From Chloroflexota bacterium (GTDB lineage: Bacteria; Chloroflexota; UBA5177; JANWHV01), in NCBI GenBank assembly GCA_025924845.1, contig JAICHN010000087.1, positions 1 to 13,969 of the forward strand: a DNA stretch of 13,969 nt. Direction: 5' to 3'. Positions 1-7,157 of the stretch are shown here, piece by piece (position 1 is the stretch's first letter; each line of letters opens with the position of its first letter). The position numbers and the translations under genes were made by a program. Below the pieces are notes generated by a model, which was not told the DNA's origin, made no database searches, and worked only from the letters and a program-made list of their open reading frames with translations.

Positions 1-713
1 ATGTCGTGATGCTCGGTCCCGTTGGGCTCGATTATGGTCAGGTGGTCATCGAAGTTGCGCGGCAATCCGTTGGGATAGAGCGCGAAATTAAACTGGTCGG
101 ACTTGAGCATGAGGCCGGTACCGTGACCCAGGGGCACCGGCGCCCCACCTGCCTCGATCAGAATGGCGGTATCGCGCCAGCCCGCCAGCGCTCCCCACGC
201 GATGGATGCCACCATGAGCACGATGCCCAGGTGAGAGATCAGTGTGCCTAAGCGCATGGCCCGAAAGCGGTCGGCCAGGATATAGGTAATTCCGTCGCGC
301 TCTACCGTCTCTACGCGGTAGCGACACCGACACAGCGCCTTCACGGTGGCGCGCGCCGCAATCGCCGGGGGCAATGGCGCGTCTACGGCGCGAGCGCTGT
401 CCGTAGCTCGGTAAAACTCGGGTCGATGCACCACCGGCACTCGGAAAGCATAGCGGAACACAGGGCGAGCGCGGCGAAACACGCAACTGAGCACACTGAG
501 CATGAGGAGAAAGTTGAGACCGTAAAACCACCAGGACTCGTAGACATAGCGGATTCCCGTATCCTGGGGCAGGAGGCTCCCCGCGATCACCAAGGCCAGG
601 ATGCACGCCAGCATGAAAATGGCGAAGGTCATCGAGCGAAGGCCGCGCCAGATTCGCGCCGGGGCAAATCGATGGACGCGCGACACGGTCAAACGTTGTC
701 CCTGGACGGCCAT
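1..713 (-). CDS. resB: ResB-like cytochrome c biogenesis protein (3' part outside the window)
   Basis: This frame stays open from the ATG at 713 to the window edge, giving 237 residues with no stop. It reads as the N-terminal half of a ResB/Ccs1 protein, the partner of CcsA (ResC) in System II maturation of c-type cytochromes, which acts at the outer face of the cytoplasmic membrane to deliver heme and reduced apocytochrome. Visible features are a first membrane segment after about residue 28 (FAIFMLACILALVIAGSLLPQ), a second around YESWWFYGLNFLLMLSVLSC, then a soluble stretch and a third segment starting with the family-typical HLGIVLMVAS. The following residues look like the start of the large extracytoplasmic domain. 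The ATG is preceded by AGAGGTG at a spacing of 8 nt. The partner ccsA would be expected further left, outside the window. ResB family assignment is by recognition of the sequence pattern; I am fairly sure. Confidence 0.85.
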   Translation of the reverse strand, partial: MAVQGQRLTVSRVHRFAPARIWRGLRSMTFAIFMLACILALVIAGSLLPQDTGIRYVYESWWFYGLNFLLMLSVLSCVFRRARPVFRYAFRVPVVHRPEFYRATDSARAVDAPLPPAIAARATVKALCRCRYRVETVERDGITYILADRFRAMRLGTLISHLGIVLMVASIAWGALAGWRDTAILIEAGGAPVPLGHGTGLMLKSDQFNFALYPNGLPRNFDDHLTIIEPNGTEHHD

Positions 714-735
714 AAAGTCCGCACCTCTAACCCGG

Positions 736-760
736 TCACGGCATAAGGCCTCGGCCGTGA
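736..760. repeat. Inverted repeat upstream of resB
   Basis: TCACGGC (736-742) and GCCGTGA (754-760) form a perfect 7-bp inverted repeat with an 11-nt spacer, 23 nt upstream of the resB ATG. It could be an operator or a hairpin in the 5' untranslated region. No convincing -10/-35 pair is visible around it. Confidence 0.4.
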
Positions 761-825
761 GCAATAACGGAAAAGGCTCCCGCGCGCCTACGCGGGTGGG
801 GCGTGCCGTTCCAAACCTAAGCATA

Positions 826-856
826 CCGCGCCCGCGTCACGGGAAAAAGGGCGCGG
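826..856 (-). terminator. GC-rich hairpin after the secreted protein gene (weak terminator candidate)
   Basis: CCGCGCCC (826-833) pairs perfectly with GGGCGCGG (849-856) across a 15-nt loop. It lies 51 nt beyond the stop codon of the minus-strand gene that ends at 907. The T-run on the minus strand (848-844) falls inside the loop instead of after the stem, so this is not a standard intrinsic terminator. The rest of the 714-906 gap holds no gene that I can support. Confidence 0.25.
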
Positions 857-906
857 GGCGAATTGGGTGTGCCTCATCATAGTGGTCGAGGCCGCATTCT
901 GGCCGC

Positions 907-1650
907 CTACGAAGGACAGGACAGCGCCGCGCCCACGTGGGCGCCATCGTACAGACTGGCCACCCGCACTGCTACATGAACGCGATGAGAATCGGCGAAC
1001 GCGCCCGCCACCACGCCGACATGGAAACCGTGAACCGGCGTTGCCGGCCTCTTCCCCAGCGCCTTGAGCCAGCGATCGTGACAGGGCGTGCCGAGCGCCG
1101 TCCCGTTGATCAGCAGGATTCGCCCCTTCGCTTCGTCCACCGGATCAAGATTGACCGAAAGAGTGTTAACCGCGCCAAGTCCGGTGTGAATCGCCGCTTC
1201 CGGCTTCCAATAAACCAGGGAGGTGAAGCCCTTCGCATCACGACGGAATAGACCCGCAGTCCCGTTCGGCGTGATCGCGAAGAGGATGAAACGATCCGCC
1301 AGATCGTCCCAGAACGAGATGCCGGCATAGGGATCGGTGCCTGAGAGAATGCTCAGCTTCACGTTGAACCGTAACGCGACAGGCACCTCAATCGCCAGGG
1401 GCCATCCGCGCATTGTGCCCGGTTTGGCGCGCACAATGTTGTACGCGCCACCGGAAATATAGGTGCGCGACCCGTCACCCAGCTTCTGCACGTTCCAATG
1501 ACGCGGATTATTGGCCGGAAACGTCTCGTAGAAGACTAAGCCGGCACCGGCGGATTGGTTCGCCCTCGCGGGCGATGCCCCTGCCGGCATGCTCGACGGC
1601 ATCAGCACGCAACAGACCGCGATTAGGCGACAAATCCACCGAATCGGCAT
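907..1650 (-). CDS. Secreted protein with a concanavalin/laminin-G-like domain
   Basis: The product has 247 residues from the ATG at 1650, which starts a classic signal peptide: positively charged MPIRWICR, a hydrophobic core, then a small-residue cleavage region near AGASPARA. A TTG start at 1677 would add nine residues but puts a poor sequence before the signal peptide; GGGA lies 10 nt upstream of the ATG. The mature part has alternating beta-strand character typical of concanavalin-like (DUF1080 or LamG type) domains: an opening FYETFP, then YAGISFWDD, FILFAITPNGTAGLFRR, a small-polar/tryptophan strand VYWKPEA, a turn INGTALG, and a closing GFHVGVVAGAF. Similar domains occur at the end of secreted or kinase-linked proteins in Chloroflexota and Actinomycetota, where carbohydrate binding is presumed. 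No catalytic residues are recognisable. Two cysteines (PCHD and LSCPS) could form a disulfide. It has its own probable promoter behind tex. Confidence 0.7.
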   Translation of the reverse strand: MPIRWICRLIAVCCVLMPSSMPAGASPARANQSAGAGLVFYETFPANNPRHWNVQKLGDGSRTYISGGAYNIVRAKPGTMRGWPLAIEVPVALRFNVKLSILSGTDPYAGISFWDDLADRFILFAITPNGTAGLFRRDAKGFTSLVYWKPEAAIHTGLGAVNTLSVNLDPVDEAKGRILLINGTALGTPCHDRWLKALGKRPATPVHGFHVGVVAGAFADSHRVHVAVRVASLYDGAHVGAALSCPS

Positions 1651-1728
1651 CCTCAATAGTCCCGTTCCCCTGTTCAAAATCCGCTGGACACCGCTGCAAA
1701 CAGCCGGACGGGCGGCGAAGTGTCATCC

Positions 1729-1737
1729 AGCATAGCA
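1729..1737 (-). promoter_or_regulatory. Extended -10 promoter for the secreted protein gene
   Basis: On the minus strand 1737 to 1729 reads TGCTATGCT, an extended -10 (TGn plus TATGCT). It sits about 79 nt upstream of the chosen ATG at 1650. No good -35 is found at the usual spacing, which is compatible with an extended -10 promoter. Prediction only. Confidence 0.35.
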
Positions 1738-1740
1738 CTA

Positions 1741-1758
1741 TGGCTTACCCCAAAGCCA
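1741..1758 (-). terminator. Hairpin directly after tex (weak terminator candidate)
   Basis: On the minus strand TGGCTT-TGGGGT-AAGCCA forms a perfect 6-bp stem with a 6-nt loop, starting 2 nt after the tex stop codon (1761-1763). No U-tract follows, so termination would be inefficient or factor-dependent. It also lies next to the presumed -10 of the following gene. Confidence 0.35.
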
Positions 1759-1760
1759 GA

Positions 1761-3932
1761 CTAACTCCCCATATTCTTCAGGCTAAGCCCGATCCGTCCC
1801 CGTGCCTGATCCACGCTGATCACCCGTACTCGCACCACCTTTCCAACCTGCACCACCTCCAGGGCCGAACGGACAAAGCGATCGGCCAATTCCGAGATGT
1901 GGACCAGTCCCGCCTGCTTGAGGCCGATATCGACAAAAGCGCCGAAGTCGACTACGTTACGCACCACACCCTGGATGACCATGCCGATTTGCAGATCCTC
2001 TAGATTGAGCACGGAGGTGCGCACCAGGGGCGGGGGTAAGGCGGTACGCGGATCGAGGCCCGGCTTGGCCAAGTTTTCCAGCATGTCGGCCAGTGTAGGC
2101 TCGCCGATTCCCAGGCGCGTCGCGAGCTCGGCCCGCGATCCGCGGCTTGCCAGGTCACCGGCGAATCGAGCGGCGCGCGCGGACAACGCCTCGCCGGGGC
2201 CGGCAGGGGGCATAGTCTCGATTAAGGCACGGCACGCGGCATAGCTTTCAGGATGGATGAAGGTACGATCGAGCAGGTCGGCGCCTTCGGGCACTTTCAG
2301 GAATCCGGCTGCCTGCTCGAAAGCTCGGGGACCCAACCCTACCACGCGCTTGAAGTCCGCCCGCTTACGGAACGGCCCATGGTCGTTCCGGTATTGCACG
2401 ACGTTAGCCGCCGTTTTCCTGTTCAGTCCCGCCACCCGGCGGAGCAGCGCGGCCGATGCCGTGTTCACATCGACACCGGCGAAGTTGACCGCGCTCTCCA
2501 CCACCCGGTCGAGTGCTTCGGCCAGAGCGGACTGATCTACATCATGCTGATAGAGGCCCACACCAATCGATCGCGGGTCCACTTTGACTAACTCGGCCAG
2601 CGGATCCTGGAGCCGACGTGCTATGGAAATGGTCCCGCGTGCCGTGGCATCGAGATCCGGGAACTCCTCGCGCGCCGCCTCCGAGACCGAGTAAACCGAT
2701 GCACCCGCCTCGTCCACCATAACATAGCCATAGTCCGAACCCAGGCCGGCGACCACGTCGGCCACCAACACCTCGGTCTCGCGACCCGCCGTACCGGTGC
2801 CGATCGCGAATACCGTAGCCCGGTGGGTGGTCGCCAGAGCAATCAGGGCGGCGCGCGCCTCGGCGGCACGCCCGTGCGGGGGATGAGGGAAAATGACTCC
2901 CGTCTCCAATACTTTTCCCGTATGGTCGACCACCGCTACCTTACATCCTGTCCGGAAACCAGGGTCGATGCTGATGACGGCGCGGCCTCGGAGCGGCGGT
3001 TGCAAGAGCAACGGCCTGAGATTGGCGGCGAACACGCCGATCGCATGCGCTTCCGCCTGCTCAGTCAAGGCCGCGCGCAGTTCGCGCTCCAGGCTCGGCC
3101 CCAGCAGCCGCTCGTAGCCGTCCTCGGCGGCGCGACGCAGATCGCCCGCCAGCGGTGAATGGTCATCGGCCGGAAACTCCCGCTCCAGGATAGCGGTCAC
3201 CGCCTCGCTGGGCACCTCGGTACGTACGCGGAGGATCCCTTCGCGTTCGCCGCGGTTGATCGCCAGCAACCGATGCGGGGGGAGACCGGCAAGTGAACCG
3301 GTAAAGGCGTAGTACTGGGCATAGGTGCCGTCCTCATCCTTGGCCTGATCGGAGACCGTCACGTCCAGTCGCCCGGCCTTCGCGAGAAGTTCGCGCAGGT
3401 CGGCTCGCACTCCGGCATCCTCGGCGATCTCCTCGGCTACGATGTCGCGCGCCCCGGCCAGCGCCTCCTCCACGTCGGCAACCGAACGCTCGGAATCTAC
3501 GAAGCCGGCAGCCAGATCCTCGCGGCTGCCCGCCGCTTGATCCAGAATGAGATGGGCCAGCGGTTCGAGGCCGCGTTCGCGGGCGATCATGGCACGGGTC
3601 CGCCGTTTCGGCCGATAGGGCAGGTAGAGATCCTCTAGCACCTGCAAGCCCGCCGCCTCAGCGATCGCCGCTTCAAGCTCCGGCGTCAGTTTCCCCTGCT
3701 CATCGACCAGGCGGAGAATCTCGGCCCGGCGTGCCTCCAGGGCGCGTAGCGCCGTCATTCGCCGTCCAACCGCCTCGATCTGTGTCTCATCCAGGCCGCC
3801 CGTCACCTCTTTGCGATATCGTGCGATGAAGGGTAGGGTATTCCCCTCATCGAGAAGAGCGACGGTGCGGGCCACCTGAACCGGAGTGAGACTCAACTCG
3901 GTCGCCGTCTGCATCATCAGAGAATCGATCAC
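1761..3932 (-). CDS. tex: Transcription accessory protein Tex (S1 RNA-binding)
   Basis: Tex is a conserved cytoplasmic nucleic-acid-binding protein linked to transcription and, in some bacteria, stress tolerance. The 723 residues match the usual Tex length. The N-terminal helical region contains the hallmark LLDEGNTLPFIARYRKE. A YqgF/RuvC-like RNase H fold follows, with IDPGFRTG and the usual first acidic residue at D323. A helix-hairpin-helix part lies around residues 485-560 (VDVNTASAALLRRVAGL), and a C-terminal S1 domain covers about the last 75 residues (GVVRNVVDFGAFVDIG, then VHISELAD). The frame is open further upstream to 4028, but GTG at 3932 is chosen because GGAGGG lies 5 nt before it and because the upstream residues do not resemble Tex; an ATG at 3917 is a second choice. 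It is transcribed divergently from the DedA gene. Confidence 0.96.
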   Translation of the reverse strand: MIDSLMMQTATELSLTPVQVARTVALLDEGNTLPFIARYRKEVTGGLDETQIEAVGRRMTALRALEARRAEILRLVDEQGKLTPELEAAIAEAAGLQVLEDLYLPYRPKRRTRAMIARERGLEPLAHLILDQAAGSREDLAAGFVDSERSVADVEEALAGARDIVAEEIAEDAGVRADLRELLAKAGRLDVTVSDQAKDEDGTYAQYYAFTGSLAGLPPHRLLAINRGEREGILRVRTEVPSEAVTAILEREFPADDHSPLAGDLRRAAEDGYERLLGPSLERELRAALTEQAEAHAIGVFAANLRPLLLQPPLRGRAVISIDPGFRTGCKVAVVDHTGKVLETGVIFPHPPHGRAAEARAALIALATTHRATVFAIGTGTAGRETEVLVADVVAGLGSDYGYVMVDEAGASVYSVSEAAREEFPDLDATARGTISIARRLQDPLAELVKVDPRSIGVGLYQHDVDQSALAEALDRVVESAVNFAGVDVNTASAALLRRVAGLNRKTAANVVQYRNDHGPFRKRADFKRVVGLGPRAFEQAAGFLKVPEGADLLDRTFIHPESYAACRALIETMPPAGPGEALSARAARFAGDLASRGSRAELATRLGIGEPTLADMLENLAKPGLDPRTALPPPLVRTSVLNLEDLQIGMVIQGVVRNVVDFGAFVDIGLKQAGLVHISELADRFVRSALEVVQVGKVVRVRVISVDQARGRIGLSLKNMGS

Positions 3933-3937
3933 GTCTT

Positions 3938-3943
3938 CCCTCC
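3938..3943 (-). promoter_or_regulatory. Ribosome binding site that fixes the tex start
   Basis: GGAGGG on the minus strand, 5 nt before the GTG at 3932-3930. It supports the GTG over the internal ATGs at 3917 and 3914 and over the longer open frame starting at 4028. Confidence 0.7.
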
Positions 3944-3997
3944 GCCATGGCACCGGTTCGGCCCGGCTTTGCGCTCTATACGAAATGGGCCCCGCGC

Positions 3998-4020
3998 CAT
4001 AAGACAGTTCCTCTGTTATG
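3998..4020. repeat. Imperfect inverted repeat in the tex/dedA divergent region
   Basis: CATAAgACAG (3998-4007) and CTGTTATG (4013-4020) are inverted copies, with one extra G in the left arm and a TTCCT loop. The right arm overlaps the predicted -10 of the plus-strand gene, so a DNA-binding regulator or a short hairpin is possible. Confidence 0.4.
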
Positions 4021-4027
4021 CTACACA
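4014..4027 (+). promoter_or_regulatory. Probable promoter for the DedA gene
   Basis: TGTTATGCT (4014-4022) is an extended -10 (TGn plus TATGCT). The nine bases ATGCTACAC at 4018-4026 recur exactly at 10724-10732 upstream of ftsH, which suggests a shared promoter signature in this genome. The leader to the ATG at 4182 would be about 150 nt, or about 70 nt if the ATG at 4098 is used. Confidence 0.4.
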
Positions 4028-4181
4028 AAGTTAGGGGGTGCGAGATGCGTGACGGAGCTAGCGGCTAGTGTGGGATGGGCGATTTATAGGTGTACTCATG
4101 CAGGTGGCCGGTACGTGCGGCCATCCGCGCGGTGGGCAGTCTGCCGGCGCCGCCGGCCGCGCGGAAGGTCTGTGTCGCGCC

Positions 4182-4916
4182 ATGCACGACGGTCATACTC
4201 TGGGCATTCTAAGCCAGGTAGACGGCATCTGGCTGTATGTGGCCATATTCCTGCTCATTCTGATCCAGGAGTGCGGTGTACCCCTTCCTATTTTACCGAG
4301 CGAGGTAGTGCTGCTCGGTGGGGGGTTTTTGGCGGCGGATAATTGGTTTGTGCTGATCGTGATGGGGATCACGGCAACCTCCGCGACCTTGCTGGGTAAC
4401 TCCGTGCTCTTCATGATTAGTCGCCGTTTCGGTAGGGTAGCCCTCGACCGATATGGAAAGTACGTACACATGCACACCGAACGGGTGGACCGCATCGAAC
4501 GGTGGATCGAGCGGCGCGGCAGCCCCATACTCTTCTATGGCCCGCTCCTCCCTATCCTCCGCGCCTACATGCCCGCGCTCGCCGGCATGTTCGGCGTCCC
4601 CTATCGGGCCTATATCGGCATTCTGGCCGGAGCGGCCCTGGTGTGGACCTTCGGTATGCTGATCATCGGTGCCGTGCTTGGCGTACACTGGTTCGACGCG
4701 GTCAGTTTCATGCGCCACAACATTACTATCGGCATCGCCATTGTCGTGGTGGTCGGCGCTCTGGTGGTGCTTGTCCTGCGTTGGACCCGCGCTATCGCGC
4801 TGACCGGAGACGCCGGTCGCCCGAACGACCCGACTCCCGAACTACCGCACGACAACTCCACCCTGCGCCTTACCCTTCACGGCATGGAGTGGAAGCACGA
4901 GGAAGGGTCGCCCTGA
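4182..4916 (+). CDS. DedA-family membrane protein
   Basis: This is an integral membrane protein of the DedA/SNARE-associated (VTT) family, which includes half-transporters and lipid scramblases that help recycle undecaprenyl phosphate and keep membrane potential and drug resistance normal. The 244-residue product carries the re-entrant-loop signature PLPILPSEVVLLGGG with E30 and E41, several hydrophobic segments, a second re-entrant region GPLLPILRAYMPALAGM (R127) and a last segment before a hydrophilic C-terminal tail of about 45 residues. The first arginine usual in the FxRFxPxxR-type motif is proline here (P121). The start is uncertain: ATG at 4182 gives a family-like N-terminus but has only GGAAGG 13 nt upstream; an in-frame ATG at 4098 has AGGTG closer but adds a glycine-rich, atypical 28 residues. 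It is divergent from tex; a 104-nt gap separates it from mrp. Confidence 0.85.
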   Translation: MHDGHTLGILSQVDGIWLYVAIFLLILIQECGVPLPILPSEVVLLGGGFLAADNWFVLIVMGITATSATLLGNSVLFMISRRFGRVALDRYGKYVHMHTERVDRIERWIERRGSPILFYGPLLPILRAYMPALAGMFGVPYRAYIGILAGAALVWTFGMLIIGAVLGVHWFDAVSFMRHNITIGIAIVVVVGALVVLVLRWTRAIALTGDAGRPNDPTPELPHDNSTLRLTLHGMEWKHEEGSP

Positions 4917-4933
4917 CGCGAGCGCCCTCTCCG

Positions 4934-4973
4934 CTATCCGGTTCGGCCAATTGGCGGTAGGATAGGTATAGAT
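4934..4973. promoter_or_regulatory. Nested dyad and possible -10 upstream of mrp
   Basis: GCCAATTGGC at 4946-4955 is a perfect 10-bp palindrome. It lies nearly centred between CTATCC (4934-4939) and its inverted copy GGATAG (4960-4965). TATAGAT at 4967-4973 could be a -10 for mrp, leaving a leader of about 40 nt. The dyad could be an operator overlapping the promoter, or a hairpin after the DedA stop at 4916; no U-run follows it. Confidence 0.4.
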
Positions 4974-5020
4974 GAAACCGGCCGCGCACCCCTCGGCCAT
5001 CCACGCGAAGAGGTATTCGT

Positions 5021-6097
5021 ATGTCCACGCAAATATCCCAAGATCAAGTAATTCGGCAGGTGGTGGAAGGGTATCCCGGTATTGACCAGGTATTCAAGGC
5101 CCATGGTCTGCCTTGCACCGGCTGCCATGTGTCAACCTATGAAACCGTAGCCGGAGGCGCCCGCACCCATCGGCTACAGTTGGATGAGTTACTGGCGGAT
5201 CTCAACCAGTTTGTCGCCGCCGGCACCGTACCCGCCCCTAAGAAGATTCCCATGGCGAAAACGCCGAGCGCGGGCGCGGCCCGCCGTGAAGGGATCAAGC
5301 ACGTGGTCGCCGTGATGAGCGGCAAGGGCGGCGTGGGGAAATCGCTGGTCACCGGCCTTTTGGCGGTGACCCTGCGCCGCGCCGGATACCGAGTAGGCAT
5401 CCTCGATGGAGACATTACCGGGCCCAGTATTCCCCGCATGTTCGGCCTGGCCTCCCGCGCCATGCCGCAAGGCTCGCTCAATGCGCCCCGCAGCACAACC
5501 GGCATCGCCGTCATGTCGATGAATCTGCTGCTCGAGCAGGAAGATCAGGCCGTGATCTGGCGCGGTCCCATGGTCTCCGGCGCGATCAAGCAGTTTTTCA
5601 ATGACGTGGACTGGGGTGAGTTGGATTTCCTCTTCGTCGACCTACCACCGGGCACGTCGGACGCGCCGATGACCGCCATGCAGGCCCTGCCGCTCGACGG
5701 CGTGGTGGTAGTCAGCACCCCGCAGGAGTTGGCTACCATGGTGGTTACGAAAGCCGTCCATATGGCGCAGCGCCTTGAAGTGCCCATCCTAGGGGTCGTG
5801 GAAAACATGAGTTATGTCATGTTGCCGGGCAGCGATCAGCCCTATGAGGTTTTTGGCCCCTCGCAGGGGCCAAATCTCGTGGCCGTTTCGGGCGCGCCCC
5901 TGCTGGGCCGGCTTCCCATTGACCCTGAAATTGCCCGATTGTGCGACGCGGGAAACATCGAGGCCTACCGCTCGGACCCGTTTGGCGAAATGGCGACTAA
6001 CTTTCTGAAGATCGTCCGTAGTGACGACAAGGCGGTTGCCGCGCCGGGCAGCCGTCTCAAACTGGGGCGGTTGGTGCGGGGAACCTCGAACCGCTAA
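5021..6097 (+). CDS. mrp: DUF1858-Mrp fusion, P-loop ATPase of Fe-S carrier type
   Basis: Mrp/ApbC/NBP35 proteins are cytoplasmic MinD-like ATPases that carry or assemble iron-sulfur clusters. In this 358-residue product residues 1-65 form a DUF1858 (hybrid-cluster-protein-associated redox) domain with the motif LPCTGCHVS (C32, C35). After a short proline/lysine linker comes the ATPase: deviant Walker A SGKGGVGKS (K102, K107), the switch region DGDITGPSIPRMFG from D129, Walker B-like VDLPPGTSD (D207), and the family signature VVENMSY at about 259-265. The CPxC pair that normally follows that signature and bridges a 4Fe-4S cluster between two subunits is absent: the residues here are VMLPGSDQ. 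GAAGAGG lies 7 nt before the ATG. The hydrolase gene starts 17 nt after the stop, so the two are probably co-transcribed. Confidence 0.93.
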   Translation: MSTQISQDQVIRQVVEGYPGIDQVFKAHGLPCTGCHVSTYETVAGGARTHRLQLDELLADLNQFVAAGTVPAPKKIPMAKTPSAGAARREGIKHVVAVMSGKGGVGKSLVTGLLAVTLRRAGYRVGILDGDITGPSIPRMFGLASRAMPQGSLNAPRSTTGIAVMSMNLLLEQEDQAVIWRGPMVSGAIKQFFNDVDWGELDFLFVDLPPGTSDAPMTAMQALPLDGVVVVSTPQELATMVVTKAVHMAQRLEVPILGVVENMSYVMLPGSDQPYEVFGPSQGPNLVAVSGAPLLGRLPIDPEIARLCDAGNIEAYRSDPFGEMATNFLKIVRSDDKAVAAPGSRLKLGRLVRGTSNR

Positions 6098-6114
6098 AGC
6101 GTAGGGCACGCACC

Positions 6115-7143
6115 ATGGACAGGTCAGGAAAACCAGGGGCGCCCGATCCGGCCGAGCGAGGCGAGGCGCGAGCGCCGATCAGGCGGTCGGGCCGCGCCCG
6201 CCGGCGTCGCGTTGCCAAGGCGGCGCTCGGCGGCATGGGCGGGTTGCTCTCCATCATGATTGCGATTGCCCTGTATGTCGTCGATACGATCACCAGGGCG
6301 TCCCGCGTGACCTCCTTTGATAATTACACCTTCACCCCGTTCGAACTCGACATGCCCTGGGAAGACGTTAGTATTCCGGTCGGCACGAGTTCGCCCCTCT
6401 CGGGTTGGTGGCTGCCGCGGCCCGAGAGCAACCTGGTGATCGTGGTGTGCTACGGCTACCGCAATCGAAAGTGGGAAATGTTGGGGGTGGGCGCGGCCAT
6501 GTGGCGCCGAGGCTACAATGTATTGCTCTTCGATTACCACGGGCACGGCGCTCACGTGGGCACCCGAATTACCCTGGGCTATCGTGAGCTGGATGATGCA
6601 CTGGCCGCCATCGACTTCGCATACCGGAAGGTGCCCAGGGCGCGTCTTGGCGTGATCGGCTTTTCAATGGGCGGCTCCATCGGCATCATGGCCGCCGCCC
6701 GCGACCAGCGTATCCTTGCCGTGATCGCCGACAGCCCCTTTGCCGCCCAACGGAACCCAGTGCGGCTGCGGGTCCATCGCAGCCTGCATCTCTCGCGAGC
6801 CGGCAGTCCACTGCTGTTCCTGGCCGACCAGTTCCTCTACCGCCTCCTCGGTTACCATTTCCACGACGTAGAGCCGATCCGCGACATCAAGGGCCTGCGT
6901 GATCGCCCAATCCTCCTGATCCACGGCATGGAAGACACCATGGTCGATTACCGTGACTCGGTGGCCCTCTACGACGCCGCGCCCGGCCCCAAGGAACTCT
7001 GGCTCGTGCCCCATGTGGATCACTGCGGCGCCTATTTCCTCGACCGGCCCGCCTACATCGAGCGCACCTATACCTTCTTCAAGAAGGCGCTCCGCGATCC
7101 CGAGCCGATCACTGAACCGCTTCGCGCGCCGCTGCTGAATTAA
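6115..7143 (+). CDS. Membrane-anchored alpha/beta hydrolase
   Basis: A serine hydrolase of the alpha/beta fold, of the YqkD/Bem46 kind, with unknown substrate. The 342-residue product starts with a charged, arginine-rich stretch of about 35 residues followed by one hydrophobic segment around residues 40-58 (GGLLSIMIAIALYVVDTI), so the catalytic domain probably lies outside the membrane. The nucleophile elbow GFSMGG gives S184, the acid is probably D274 in HGMEDTM, and the base is probably H303 in HVDHCGAY. The core strands LVIVVCYGY and YNVLLFDYHGHG are typical of the fold, with the oxyanion region near the former. TAGGG lies 8-9 nt before the ATG. It follows mrp at 17 nt, so it is likely in the same transcript, but a functional link to Fe-S handling is not evident. 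Confidence 0.85.
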   Translation: MDRSGKPGAPDPAERGEARAPIRRSGRARRRRVAKAALGGMGGLLSIMIAIALYVVDTITRASRVTSFDNYTFTPFELDMPWEDVSIPVGTSSPLSGWWLPRPESNLVIVVCYGYRNRKWEMLGVGAAMWRRGYNVLLFDYHGHGAHVGTRITLGYRELDDALAAIDFAYRKVPRARLGVIGFSMGGSIGIMAAARDQRILAVIADSPFAAQRNPVRLRVHRSLHLSRAGSPLLFLADQFLYRLLGYHFHDVEPIRDIKGLRDRPILLIHGMEDTMVDYRDSVALYDAAPGPKELWLVPHVDHCGAYFLDRPAYIERTYTFFKKALRDPEPITEPLRAPLLN

Positions 7144-7157
7144 GGGCGCCCGCGGGT

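Noticed and set aside
88..606. 172-codon open frame on the minus strand
   Set aside because: Same strand as resB but a different frame; the resB frame gives the membrane segments and HLGIVLMVAS, while this one gives an arginine- and proline-rich product.
1413..2003. 196-codon open frame on the plus strand
   Set aside because: Spans parts of two minus-strand genes and the gap between them, with no domain and no good ribosome binding site noted.
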